A DNA stretch of 64,000 nucleotides, from assembly GCA_963559135.1 (NCBI GenBank), contig CAUWJP010000004.1, forward strand, positions 47,657 through 111,656, written 5' to 3'. The position numbers and the translations under genes are program-made. A model generated the notes under the pieces. It saw only the letters and a program-made list of their open reading frames with translations. It had not been told where the DNA came from and searched no databases. Below, in pieces: positions 17,223-25,750 of this stretch. This DNA comes from Sellimonas sp963559135. Lineage in GTDB: Bacteria; Bacillota; Clostridia; Lachnospirales; Lachnospiraceae. Every line of letters begins with the position of its first letter. The first letter of the stretch is position 1.

Positions 17223-17462
17223 ATGAATATCAAAATAATAGGCGTGGGATGTGAAAAGTGCAGCAAACTTTATAAAAATGTACAAAAAGCCGTGTTGGAA
17301 ACTGGATGTGATGCAGAAGTGGAAAAAGTGGAAGATCTTATGGATATTGTAAAGCTCGGCGTTATGTCAGCTCCTTCTCTAATGATCGACGGAAAATTAG
17401 TCGTGTCCGGCAGAGTTGCAAAAACATCTGAAATTATTACTCTTATCAAATCATATAAATAA
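17223..17462 (+). CDS. Small thioredoxin-fold protein (redox-active disulfide protein type)
   Basis: 79 residues beginning MNIKIIGVGCEKCSKLYKN with a CxxC (CEKC) at the active-site position and a cis-Pro in SAPSLMIDGKLV. This belongs to the small MTH895/TM0996-like family that often accompanies arsenic or DUF318 permeases and ArsR. GGAG 6 bases before sets the ATG at 17223. A TTG four codons upstream is not needed. It probably supplies thiols to, or accepts metal from, the upstream GTPase or an arsenical detoxification step. That role is inferred. Confidence 0.82.
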   Translation: MNIKIIGVGCEKCSKLYKNVQKAVLETGCDAEVEKVEDLMDIVKLGVMSAPSLMIDGKLVVSGRVAKTSEIITLIKSYK

Positions 17463-17488
17463 AGGAGACCATTTTCTCTCGAACTAAA

Positions 17489-17537
17489 AAATCCTCTTAG
17501 GCAGTTCTGGCCAAGCCTTATCTGCTTAAGAGGATTT
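17489..17537 (+). terminator. Bidirectional terminator between the two halves of the metal island
   Basis: 16-base arms (17489-17504 / 17522-17537) pair with one G-U pair around a 17-base loop, A-rich before and T-rich after. It lies between the converging operons. Confidence 0.8.
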
Positions 17538-17542
17538 ATTAC

Positions 17543-17737
17543 TTACAGTTCTTTTATTCTTCTGGCAATTTCTTCCATTACCTACATTAATCTACGGTTT
17601 GTTTCCATCCCCGCTGAATAAAACTCAAAACGGTCTCCTGCCAAATGTTTTCCAAGAGCTTCCGCAATCTGACTGCGACAGGAATTGTGAACACAGATAA
17701 TAGCGATTTTTTTCTTATCAAAGTTAAGTACTGCCAT
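17543..17737 (-). pseudogene. Arsenate reductase (ArsC, low-molecular-weight phosphatase type), truncated
   Basis: From the ATG at 17737 the frame reads an ArsC start with the catalytic loop CVHNSCRSQIAEALGKHLAG, then SAG and a stop (TAG at 17584-17582) after 51 residues. In the same frame a further short piece (VMEEIARRIKEL) runs to a TAA at 17545-17543. Real enzymes have about 130-140 residues, so the middle, including the other redox cysteines, has been deleted. It is on the same strand as arsR and the permease fragment. Confidence 0.75.
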
Positions 17738-17749
17738 GATACACCCCGA

Positions 17750-18187
17750 TTATATAATTAAATATTGTATTGCATTGAAAAAGTAGCCCACGACGATAAT
17801 CCCAACAATACATATTCCAATGAAAATGCCGAGCAACTTTGGCTTAACCGCCTTGCGAAGCATAATCATTGAAGGAAGTGAAAGCGTAGTTACGCCCATC
17901 ATAAAGGAAAGGACAACGCCAAGCAAAGCCCCCTTTGCCAACAGTGCCTCTGCAATCGGAATTGTACCGAAAATGTCCGCATACATCGGAATTCCGACTA
18001 TCGTAGCAAGAATGACACCGACTGGATTGTTATCGCCAAGCACTTTTACAATGAATTCTTCTGGAATCCAGTTGTGAATGACAGCTCCAATCCCCACGCC
18101 AATCAAAACATAAGGCGCAACCTTTTTTGCTGTTGAAACAACCTGATCCCAAGCATAGTTCTTACGATCCTTAAAATGTCTCCATAG
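17750..18187 (-). pseudogene. DUF318/ArsP-type permease, C-terminal fragment
   Basis: Frame text running from about LWRHFKDRKNYAWDQVV, through GVGIGAVIHNWIPEEF and GIPMYADIFGTIPIAEALL, to YFFNAIQYLII matches the last 145 or so residues of roughly 320-residue permeases of this family. The N-terminal half is absent, including the CSCSS region normally needed for transport. A ribosome site (AAAGGAG) and ATG upstream at about 18190 open a reading frame that stops after four codons. A Met at 18106 could start a 118-residue fragment, but it would be half a transporter. Confidence 0.75.
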
Positions 18188-18268
18188 AGATCTCCTTTCA
18201 CATAGTCATATTGAAATATGTCTATTTATTTTTCCAAATATAAGCCGTGCGGAAAAGCATTGATTCTC

Positions 18269-18577
18269 TTACTTTTCACAACACGACTTATCTTCACATT
18301 CACCCTCAAGCATAGTCAAACGCTGTAAACATTCTTTTGCCTGTTCCACACCTTTCTCTGAAATGGAGTAATGGGTCCACTTTCCTTCTTTCCGTCCGAC
18401 AACAATTTCAGCATCACATAATATTTTCATATGGTGTGAAAGTGTTGGCTGTGTAACGTTAATTTCTTCCAGCAGCTTACAGGCACATTTCTCTCCCGAA
18501 CGTAACATTTTTATTATTTTAATGCGATTTTCGTCGCAGAAGGCTTTAAAGATTAATGCGATCTTCTTATCGTCCAT
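18269..18577 (-). CDS. arsR: ArsR-family metalloregulatory repressor
   Basis: A 102-residue winged-helix repressor. The metalloid site CxC is present in GEKCACKLLEE (alpha-3 position), the recognition helix is TQPTLSHHMKIL, and the C-terminus carries extra cysteines (CEDKSCCEK) that may add metal ligands. ArsR proteins leave DNA when they bind As(III) or Sb(III). AAGGAGG precedes the ATG. A perfect palindromic operator and a consensus promoter are immediately upstream, indicating autoregulation. It heads a minus-strand operon whose permease and arsC genes are broken. Confidence 0.93.
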   Translation of the reverse strand: MDDKKIALIFKAFCDENRIKIIKMLRSGEKCACKLLEEINVTQPTLSHHMKILCDAEIVVGRKEGKWTHYSISEKGVEQAKECLQRLTMLEGECEDKSCCEK

Positions 18578-18590
18578 CTTCTCCCTCCTT

Positions 18591-18610
18591 ATATAGATAT
18601 TTATCTATAT
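18591..18610 (-). promoter_or_regulatory. ArsR operator at arsR
   Basis: A perfect palindrome, ATATAGATA and TATCTATAT around TT, between the -10 box and the arsR ribosome site. Confidence 0.75.
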
Positions 18611-18613
18611 GTC

Positions 18614-18642
18614 ATTATATAGATCGTTCTGAAAAATGTCAA
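18614..18642 (-). promoter_or_regulatory. arsR promoter
   Basis: On the minus strand TTGACA (18642-18637), a 17-base spacer and TATAAT (18619-18614): full consensus. Confidence 0.85.
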
Positions 18643-18743
18643 TATGTTTTTCATCTGGAATTTTGATGCCTCATCTATTGAGTCTTCCTCCCTTTTTCGT
18701 TATACTAAGTTATAAAACGAGAAAAAACTGGAGGATGTGAAAT

Positions 18744-19964
18744 ATGAAACATAACATACTGGTAGGCCAGTCCGGCGGTCCGACTGCCGTTATCAACGGA
18801 AGTCTTTACGGTGTCGTCAAAAGAGGAGTAGAAACACCGCAGATTGACAATATTTACGGAATGGTTAACGGAATCGAAGGATTTTTAAATGGAAACATGA
18901 TGGACATGCGTACCCTCGAGGAAAATGGCACGCTTCCTCTGTTGAAAACGACACCAGGCGCCTACCTTGGCTCCTGCCGCTACAAACTTCCGGAAGATCT
19001 TTCCGATCCGGTTTATCCGCAGCTGTTTGCCAAATTTGCAGAAAATGAGATTCAGTCCGTCTTTTATATCGGTGGAAATGATTCCATGGATACGGTCAGC
19101 AAACTCTCCCGCTATGCTGCCAAAAACGGAAGCAGCATCCGCTTTATCGGTATCCCGAAAACCATCGACAATGATCTTGTCATGACAGACCACACACCAG
19201 GTTTTGGAAGCGCCGCAAAATATGTGGCATCTACAGTTCGCGAGATCGCTGTTGACGCATCAGTATACGATAACAAGCCTTCTGTTACGATCGTAGAGAT
19301 CATGGGACGCCACGCAGGATGGCTGACCGCAGCTTCCGCCCTTGCAAGAAAGTTTGAAGGGGATAACCCGGTACTGATCTACCTTCCGGAAACCGCATTT
19401 GATAAAGACCGTTTCCTTCTTCAGGTACAGGATGCCCTGAAGAAGACTACTAATCTCGTCGTTTGTATTTCTGAAGGAATTCACGATGCCGAAGGTACCT
19501 TTATCTGTGAGTATGCAAGCGAAGTCGGCACCGATACTTTTGGTCACAAGATGCTGACCGGTTCCGGAAAATATCTGGAAAACCTTGTAAAAGATACTCT
19601 TGGTATCAAGGTACGCTCAGTGGAGCTCAATGTCTCCCAGCGTTGCTCTTCTTCCTGCCTGTCCGGCACCGATCTGGAAGAAGCAATCTGTGCAGGTTCA
19701 TATGGGGTAGACTGTGCCATGAATGGAAAGACCGGCGTCATGATCACGTTCGAAAGAAAAGAGGGTGAGTCCTACGAAATGGTTCCGGGAACTGCTGATG
19801 TCAATCAAATCTGCAATGAAGAGAAGGTTGTTCCTTCCAACTGGATTACCAAAGATGGTTCCGATGTTACAGAATCTTTCCTGAATTACGTCCGTCCGCT
19901 GATTCAGGGACAGGTGGAAGTACCTCACGAAGACGGTCTGCCACATTTCATCTACAGAAAATAG
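18744..19964 (+). CDS. pfp: 6-phosphofructokinase, pyrophosphate-dependent type (paralogue 1)
   Basis: 406 residues. It phosphorylates fructose 6-phosphate in glycolysis. Two positions point to PPi rather than ATP: GGNDS places Asp where ATP enzymes have Gly, and PKTIDND has Lys where they have Gly. Other motifs are GQSGGPTAVINGS and MGRHAGWL. GGAGG lies 9 bases before the ATG. A second, divergent-facing paralogue lies 1.1 kb away and shares the same key residues. PPi dependence is a family-based inference. Confidence 0.9.
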   Translation: MKHNILVGQSGGPTAVINGSLYGVVKRGVETPQIDNIYGMVNGIEGFLNGNMMDMRTLEENGTLPLLKTTPGAYLGSCRYKLPEDLSDPVYPQLFAKFAENEIQSVFYIGGNDSMDTVSKLSRYAAKNGSSIRFIGIPKTIDNDLVMTDHTPGFGSAAKYVASTVREIAVDASVYDNKPSVTIVEIMGRHAGWLTAASALARKFEGDNPVLIYLPETAFDKDRFLLQVQDALKKTTNLVVCISEGIHDAEGTFICEYASEVGTDTFGHKMLTGSGKYLENLVKDTLGIKVRSVELNVSQRCSSSCLSGTDLEEAICAGSYGVDCAMNGKTGVMITFERKEGESYEMVPGTADVNQICNEEKVVPSNWITKDGSDVTESFLNYVRPLIQGQVEVPHEDGLPHFIYRK

Positions 19965-20217
19965 GTGAAAAGTGTACAACTTGCACAACGTCCTTCTTGA
20001 TGTTCATATTTTGTTCATTTTTTGTTATTTAAAGTTTCATTTGTAGAACACTTTTTTTTCACGAATAACAGGTATACTAAAATCATCAAAAGGAAAACAA
20101 AACAGAACTGATAAAGACGCTGTCAAGTAAATACTTTTTGAATAAACTTTTTCATAATAAATGCCGGGGATCAGCCGATGATCACCCGGCATCCTCCCTT
20201 TTACGGGAGTTTTTTAT
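19965..20217 (+). other. AT-rich spacer with tandem hairpins ending in a terminator
   Basis: 253 bases after the first phosphofructokinase. A TATACT at 20073-20078 lacks a convincing -35. Hairpin 1 pairs about 20161-20173 with 20180-20193 (ATGCCGGG.../...CCCGGCAT). Hairpin 2 (20194-20198 / 20205-20209) is followed by six T residues. The last pair probably terminates the phosphofructokinase transcript. A small RNA from within the spacer is possible but unproven. Confidence 0.55.
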
Positions 20218-21075
20218 TTAGGCGGGATCTTTTCTACACAGCATCCCCGCTTTTTTTAATGCTTCCTCTGTCGTGAGGAATCGGACTCCAAGCGCTTTCA
20301 CTTTTTCGATATTCATCCTCAGATTCCGCGGATGATCCCGAAAAGCCTCCTCATTCTTTTGCAGAATCCTGCTTTTGATCCCTGCGCTTTCCAGAAATTC
20401 TTTGACTACCTCATAGGTACTCCTGTCATTTTCACTTCCAAAATTATAAATTCCGGCCGGCGCGTGAATCATGATTTCCAGATTTCTGACAACTTCCCAG
20501 ACATCCGTGATACTCCGGCGGTCGTAGACCGGATATTGGATCTGCTCTTCCGCCTCAACAGCCTTACAGATCGTCGAAATCAGATTACCATGCTCTTTTC
20601 CGTCTCGGAAATCGGCCGCAAACATCCAACTCAAGCGCAGTGCCACCGTATCCGGCCATGCTTCAAATGCCAGCTCTTCCGCCCGGATCTTCTGTCTGCC
20701 ATATACCGTCGGCGGGTCAAGCGCTTCCCCTTCTCTGTGAGGACTCTCCTCCCCATTTCCGACATAGACCTGATCGGAACTGCAGAAAATCAGCCGTGTC
20801 CCGATCTCATGGCAGATCTTTGCCAGACAGACAGTGCCATCCACATTCACCTTTTGTGAATATTCCGGATTCTGTTCGCATACTCCCACATCCGAGATAG
20901 CCGCTGTATGGATCAAAATATCAGGGCGGTCCTTTTTCAGAACCGCCTCTGCCTCTTCTGGATCCGTAAAGTCCATATCCGTATGGCGGTATCCCACCAT
21001 ATCAAATTTATCCTGATAGTAGCGAAGGATTCTGCTTCCCAGAAATCCATCCGCGCCTGTCACACCGATCTTCAC
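20218..21075 (-). CDS. SDR family NAD(P)-dependent enzyme, RfbD-like
   Basis: 285 residues with Rossmann motif GVTGADGFLGSRIL at the N-terminus and the catalytic pair in VYGRQKIRAEE (YxxxK). It resembles dTDP-4-dehydrorhamnose reductase-type sugar nucleotide reductases. The substrate is not readable. I use the GTG at 21075 because AGGGG lies 7 bases before it, while the upstream ATG codons are in a region overlapping the phosphofructokinase end. It starts 20 bases after the stop of the second phosphofructokinase, so the two form an operon. Confidence 0.75.
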   Translation of the reverse strand: MKIGVTGADGFLGSRILRYYQDKFDMVGYRHTDMDFTDPEEAEAVLKKDRPDILIHTAAISDVGVCEQNPEYSQKVNVDGTVCLAKICHEIGTRLIFCSSDQVYVGNGEESPHREGEALDPPTVYGRQKIRAEELAFEAWPDTVALRLSWMFAADFRDGKEHGNLISTICKAVEAEEQIQYPVYDRRSITDVWEVVRNLEIMIHAPAGIYNFGSENDRSTYEVVKEFLESAGIKSRILQKNEEAFRDHPRNLRMNIEKVKALGVRFLTTEEALKKAGMLCRKDPA

Positions 21076-21094
21076 CTTTGATCCCCTCTTCATT

Positions 21095-22330
21095 TTAATG
21101 ATTTGCTTTATACAGGTGTCTTGGAATTCCATCCACCATAACCGGAGAAACGTCGCCCTGAATCAGCGGTTTGACATAAGCAATAAACTCATCAGTTACA
21201 TAGGTGCCGTCTTCATTGACCCATTCTCTCGGTACCAGTTTTTCATCATTTGCGATCTTATGAACATCCTTTACTTCAGTACTACACTGGTATGGATCAT
21301 CGGAAATTCTTTTGAGTACAACCATCTTTCCGTTGTCTCCTTCATCAGCCGCTTTGACCGCAGCTCCTCCTACCTGGAATGCTTCCAGAATATCCACTCT
21401 GGATGCACAGTGAGATGCTGATCTCTGCAGCGTACTCAGTTCGATAGCACGAGTCTTGCATCCGATTTCATTTGCCACATACTGTGCAAGGTAAGCAGCT
21501 GTTCCTGTCAGCTGTTTATGTCCGAACGCATCTACGAAATCTACATTTGCTCCAAGTTCGCAGACATATCTTCCGTCTTCCAAATGGATTCCTTCGGAAA
21601 CGGCTACAACAACAGACGTCTTCCTTTTCAGAAGTTCTTTAATTCTTTCCATGAAATTATCAAGGTCAAATGTCAATTCCGGAAGATAAATCAGATCCGG
21701 TCCCATGCAATCCTCACCTTTTGCAAGTGCAGCCGCACCGGTAAGCCATCCTGCATTTCTTCCCATAATCTCAACAATTGTAACAAGTCCTTTGTTGTAC
21801 TCCAGACAGAAGCTGTCGCGGATAATCTCTTTTACAGATGTTCCGATATATTTTGCGGCACTTCCGTATCCCGGTGTATGGTCTGTCAATGCAAGATCGT
21901 TATCGATCGTCTTCGGACAGCCAATAAACCGTGTCGGATATCCCATCACAATCGCATAGTCAGAAAGTTTCTTGATGGTATCCATAGAGTCGTTGCCCCC
22001 AATATAGATAAATGCTTCGATATCCAGCTTGTCCAGAATCTCAAAGATCTTTTCATAAACTTCTCTGTTCTCGTGAATTTCCGGAAGTTTGTACCGGCAG
22101 GATCCAAGATATGCCGCCGGAGTTCTTTTTAACAACTCCACATCCAGATCGTTTGTGATATGCTCTGACAGATCAATATATTTCTCCTCCATCAGCCCCT
22201 GGATTCCATGAAGCATTCCATATACTTTTTTTGCCCCTCTGTCCTTTGCAGTACGGTAAACACCAGCCAGACTGGAATTGATCGCCGCTGTCGGGCCTCC
22301 TGACTGTCCAACAATTACATTTCCTTTCAT
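21095..22330 (-). CDS. pfp: 6-phosphofructokinase, pyrophosphate-dependent type (paralogue 2)
   Basis: 411 residues, clearly related to the enzyme at 18744 (shared GQSGGPTA, AYLGSCRYKLPE, YIGGNDSMDT, PKTIDND, MGRNAGWL). The same Asp and Lys positions predict PPi use. I start at the Met after GGAGGTAGGAAT. A Met ten codons upstream lacks a site. The two paralogues diverge enough to suggest different kinetics or expression rather than a recent duplication. Confidence 0.9.
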   Translation of the reverse strand: MKGNVIVGQSGGPTAAINSSLAGVYRTAKDRGAKKVYGMLHGIQGLMEEKYIDLSEHITNDLDVELLKRTPAAYLGSCRYKLPEIHENREVYEKIFEILDKLDIEAFIYIGGNDSMDTIKKLSDYAIVMGYPTRFIGCPKTIDNDLALTDHTPGYGSAAKYIGTSVKEIIRDSFCLEYNKGLVTIVEIMGRNAGWLTGAAALAKGEDCMGPDLIYLPELTFDLDNFMERIKELLKRKTSVVVAVSEGIHLEDGRYVCELGANVDFVDAFGHKQLTGTAAYLAQYVANEIGCKTRAIELSTLQRSASHCASRVDILEAFQVGGAAVKAADEGDNGKMVVLKRISDDPYQCSTEVKDVHKIANDEKLVPREWVNEDGTYVTDEFIAYVKPLIQGDVSPVMVDGIPRHLYKANH

Positions 22331-22476
22331 ATTCCTACCTCCGTATTTGCATAATGCCAATACGTTTATTTTAGTATATTTGTATATAATTGTCTATGTT
22401 TTTTCTGTTTTTTCGTCATTTTGTTCTTTCCTGGTTACTGTTCACACAGAACTCGTAACCTTGCATGCACTCTGTA

Positions 22477-23667
22477 TCAGACACGTCCCGTCTCACGTTT
22501 AATCATAAGGATTCCCACAATCAGTAAAATCGGAAATACAACCGCGGACACGAGCCCTGCCTTTAAGGATCCGCCTGCCAGTTCAGAGACCATACCTACA
22601 AGTCCCGGTCCGGCAGAGCATCCAAGATCTCCTGCCAGGGCAAGCAACGCAAACATCGCCGTTCCGCCCCGTCTTAACACCTTGGCTCCTGTACTGAAAC
22701 TTCCCGGCCACATAATACCGACCGAAAGTCCACAAAGCGCGCATCCCAGAAGCCCAATGACCGGATTTTGGGAGAGCCCTGTCAGGAGATAAGCTACCAC
22801 ACACAGTCCGCCGCTTAACATCATGAAACTGTGCAGGATAATCTTCTCCGAGTATTTCCCATACCATGCTCTTGCTGCTCCCATACAAAGCGCAAACATG
22901 CATGGTCCTGCCAGATCTCCCACGGTCTTTGTGACACCAAGTCCCATCTCTGCAAACGCACTTGCCCACTGGCTCATTCCCTGCTCCGCTGCCCCTGCAC
23001 AGACCATGACAACAAACAAAATCCAGAACATCTTTTGCTGGAGCAGCTCTGGAAGACTCATGCTTTCTCCTTCCTCCACAAGTGACCGGATCGGCACCTG
23101 CGCAAACAGCCATGTATTTGCAAACGGAACCCCCGCCCAAATACACGCCAGAATCCACCAGGATTCGATACCAAAAGCAGCAAAAAACAGCGTGCTGATC
23201 AGAATAACCGCCACATGACCCCAACAGTAAAAGGAATGAAGAAGGCTCATTGCCGCTTCTTTTTTCTCTGTCGGACAGGCTTCCACGATCGGACTTACCA
23301 TCACCTCGATCAGCCCGCCTCCTACCGCATAGCAGATAATTCCGGCAAGGAGCCCGAAATACGAATTCGTAAGCACCTTCGGAAGAAAAGCCAGGAGCAG
23401 AAGCCCTGTTCCGCTGCAAATATGTGCTGTCATGATCGCTTTTCTCTCCCCGATTTTTGCAATTATCCCGGCTGCGCACGCATCCGTCAGAAGTTGTACG
23501 CCAAAATTGATCGAAATCAAAAGGGCAATCCTGTCAAGTGAAATCCCATACTGCCTCTGAAATGTCACGAACAGAAGCGGGACGAAATTATTGACAATCG
23601 CCTGAGTAATAAATCCAATATAACAGGCGGTGATGGTGACATTATAATTTTCTCTGATTTTTTCCAT
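22477..23667 (-). CDS. Major facilitator superfamily transporter
   Basis: About 396 residues, 12 hydrophobic segments in two sets of six with a central loop near residue 190 (SLVEEGESMSLPELLQQKM). Small Gly/Ala-rich helices and WASAFAEMGLGV in the second half fit FucP/YfkF-type sugar or organic solute carriers. The substrate is unknown. The start is ambiguous between two Met codons four residues apart. I use the one with GGGG six bases before it. Confidence 0.8.
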   Translation of the reverse strand: MEKIRENYNVTITACYIGFITQAIVNNFVPLLFVTFQRQYGISLDRIALLISINFGVQLLTDACAAGIIAKIGERKAIMTAHICSGTGLLLLAFLPKVLTNSYFGLLAGIICYAVGGGLIEVMVSPIVEACPTEKKEAAMSLLHSFYCWGHVAVILISTLFFAAFGIESWWILACIWAGVPFANTWLFAQVPIRSLVEEGESMSLPELLQQKMFWILFVVMVCAGAAEQGMSQWASAFAEMGLGVTKTVGDLAGPCMFALCMGAARAWYGKYSEKIILHSFMMLSGGLCVVAYLLTGLSQNPVIGLLGCALCGLSVGIMWPGSFSTGAKVLRRGGTAMFALLALAGDLGCSAGPGLVGMVSELAGGSLKAGLVSAVVFPILLIVGILMIKRETGRV

Positions 23668-23751
23668 AGTTTTCCCCATTTTTACGGTTTTCCTTCTGTT
23701 TTTATCCTGCTTTCCCACAGCTGTCAATGAAGAGATCATACAGTCTCAACG

Positions 23752-23780
23752 AAAAAAGACCGCTTGTTCTGCGGCCTTTT
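23752..23780 (-). terminator. Terminator of the glnA-ANTAR unit
   Basis: On the minus strand AAAAGGCCGC, loop, GCGGTCTTTTTT. It begins inside the ANTAR stop codon region. Confidence 0.85.
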
Positions 23781-24333
23781 AGATCTCATTATAGATCAGC
23801 GTTAGTATCATCTGTGCCGTTTCCACCATATTTCTTCCAGTATCCATACTGCTTTTCTGAATATAACGGAATGCTTCCTCTTCTGTCATATGGTTCCGCT
23901 CCATCAGTACACTTTTGGCGTTCCGGATATAATTCTCCTCCTTTTCCGTCCGCTTTGGCTTTTTATCTTTCCGCTTTACTACCTGGCGGTCCAGATTCTG
24001 GAGCATCATATTGACCGTATCGGTAAATTCATACGCCTTTACCGGCATGGTCACGGCCACCAGTCCGGGCTGCCGTCTGTAGCTGACATTCTGTGTCGTA
24101 TCAAGCAAAAGCAGATCAAAATACCGCGGCAGACAATCCAGTAAATCCGTATAGTCCATATCCGGAAGCTTTGTCCCGCTGATTACAATGCCGTGGGAAA
24201 GACGCCCGATTTCCTGAAGCGCCGCTGCCGCCGTCGATACGACAATGGTATCTCCGAAACCATGGCGCAGAAGTATTTCTTTGATTTTTCTCGCAGTTTC
24301 CTGCCGCGGAAGCGCGATGATAATACTTCCCAT
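23779..24333 (-). CDS. ANTAR-domain RNA-binding antiterminator
   Basis: 184 residues. The N-terminal 110 residues resemble a receiver domain but the acidic pocket is degenerate (GSIIIALPRQE instead of DD; GTKLPDMDY), so control by phosphorylation is unlikely. Residues about 125-184 form the three-helix ANTAR domain (ENYIRNAKSVLMERNHMTEEEAFRYIQK), which binds paired RNA hairpins with AxxGxx loops and prevents terminator folding. It is encoded 21 bases after glnA. Two leader hairpins with such loops lie in this window (glnN, pyrG), so those are predicted targets. Confidence 0.88.
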   Translation of the reverse strand: MGSIIIALPRQETARKIKEILLRHGFGDTIVVSTAAAALQEIGRLSHGIVISGTKLPDMDYTDLLDCLPRYFDLLLLDTTQNVSYRRQPGLVAVTMPVKAYEFTDTVNMMLQNLDRQVVKRKDKKPKRTEKEENYIRNAKSVLMERNHMTEEEAFRYIQKSSMDTGRNMVETAQMILTLIYNEI

Positions 24334-24354
24334 TTTCTTTCCCCCTGCTGTCTT

Positions 24355-25644
24355 TTAGAATCTGTGTAAATACTCTTTCAGCTCCCAGTCAGTGACTTCC
24401 TGTGTGTAGAGCTCCCACTCTTTTGTCTTTTCCTTTAAATATGTCCTGACATAACTCTCTCCGCAGACATTTCTTAAAAATTCATCTTTCTCCAATGCAG
24501 TCAGAGATTCCTTTAATGTACCCGGAAGAGCCCCTGCCTTTTCATCTGCCTTCAACGGAATCATCTTTTCCTGAATTCCATTCAGACCGGAAGCAACAAC
24601 GAGTGCAATCAGAAGATATGGATTCGCCGCTCCGTCCGGCAGCGTCCACTCAATATGAGTGTCTCCTTCTTTTCCATTTACCACCCGGATCGGAGCACGG
24701 TAATCATTCAGTGACCAGAACAACTCGGTTGGCGCATGGAATCCCGGTTTCAGTCTCTTATATGAATTGACAATCGGATTTGCGATCGCGGCCATTCCAT
24801 TCATATGGGACAGAAGTCCCGCAATAAAAGAATACGCTTCCTGACTCAGTCCATTTTCCGCCTGCGGATCCGCAAACATATTTTTTCCGTCCTGGAATCC
24901 GGAAATATTTAAAGACAATGCAGATCCAGGAAGGTCTGTTCTCGGCTTCGGCATAAATGTTGCGTGCAGGCCGTGTCTTTGGGCAATCGTGCGTACTGTA
25001 GAGCGGAATGTCACAATCTGATCCGCCACCTTCACACCCTCTGCCTGTTTGAAGTCCACCTCATGCTGCGCCGGAGCATCCTCATGGTGAGAAGATTCGA
25101 TCTCAAATCCCATCTCCTCCAACGTCAGAATCATGTCTCTTCTCGCATTTTCTCCCTGATCAAGGGGTGCCACATCCAGATAGCCCGCCTTCTCTCTCGT
25201 CCGTGTTGTCGGATTTCCCTCTTCATCCGTCTCAAACAGGAAAAATTCGCACTCCGGATCCAGGTCAAAACTGTACCCCTGCTGCTTTGCCTTTTTCAGT
25301 ACACGTCTGAGAATATATCTTGGACTCTCCGCAATATCATTTCCTTCCTGATCCATCAGATCACAGAGGAATCTTGCCACCTTTCCCTGCTGCGGCCTCC
25401 ACGGCAGAATTGTAAAGGTATCGATATCCGGTTTCAGATAGACTCTGTCATACCCAAGTTCTTTCATCCCTGCAATACTGTATCCATCCACCATACATTT
25501 CCCTGCAAGTGCTTTCTCCATCTGCCCCGCCGTCACAGCAATATTCCGGATGGTCCCGAAAATGTCAACAAACTGCAGACGTATGAATTTTACATCTTCT
25601 TCTTCGATCATCTGAAGAATTTCCCAAGTTTCATATTTCGCCAT
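24355..25644 (-). CDS. glnA: Glutamine synthetase type I
   Basis: 429 residues; makes glutamine from glutamate, ammonia and ATP. The family blocks are present: DPECEFFLF (Glu ligands), SSHHEDAPAQHEVDF, GLHATFMPKP, GSALSLNISG, NPIVNSYKRL. I start at MAKYETWEI, with GGAGG eight bases ahead. A site five codons upstream is less likely. It has its own promoter and is followed by the ANTAR gene. No adenylylation partner genes are nearby. Confidence 0.96.
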   Translation of the reverse strand: MAKYETWEILQMIEEEDVKFIRLQFVDIFGTIRNIAVTAGQMEKALAGKCMVDGYSIAGMKELGYDRVYLKPDIDTFTILPWRPQQGKVARFLCDLMDQEGNDIAESPRYILRRVLKKAKQQGYSFDLDPECEFFLFETDEEGNPTTRTREKAGYLDVAPLDQGENARRDMILTLEEMGFEIESSHHEDAPAQHEVDFKQAEGVKVADQIVTFRSTVRTIAQRHGLHATFMPKPRTDLPGSALSLNISGFQDGKNMFADPQAENGLSQEAYSFIAGLLSHMNGMAAIANPIVNSYKRLKPGFHAPTELFWSLNDYRAPIRVVNGKEGDTHIEWTLPDGAANPYLLIALVVASGLNGIQEKMIPLKADEKAGALPGTLKESLTALEKDEFLRNVCGESYVRTYLKEKTKEWELYTQEVTDWELKEYLHRF

Positions 25645-25678
25645 ATTTATTTCCTCCATCTTTCGACTGCCTCAATTC

Positions 25679-25720
25679 CCTGATGTTCTTATTATATTCC
25701 GCATCAGGACTTCAGGGCAA
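25679..25720 (-). promoter_or_regulatory. glnA promoter with flanking inverted repeat
   Basis: Minus strand TTGCCC (25720-25715), 18-base spacer, TATAAT (25696-25691). CCTGATG (25679-25685) and CATCAGG (25702-25708) form a 7-base inverted repeat around the -10 box, an operator-like layout. Confidence 0.65.
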
Positions 25721-25750
25721 GAACTATGACAGATATTTTCTCTGAATTCT

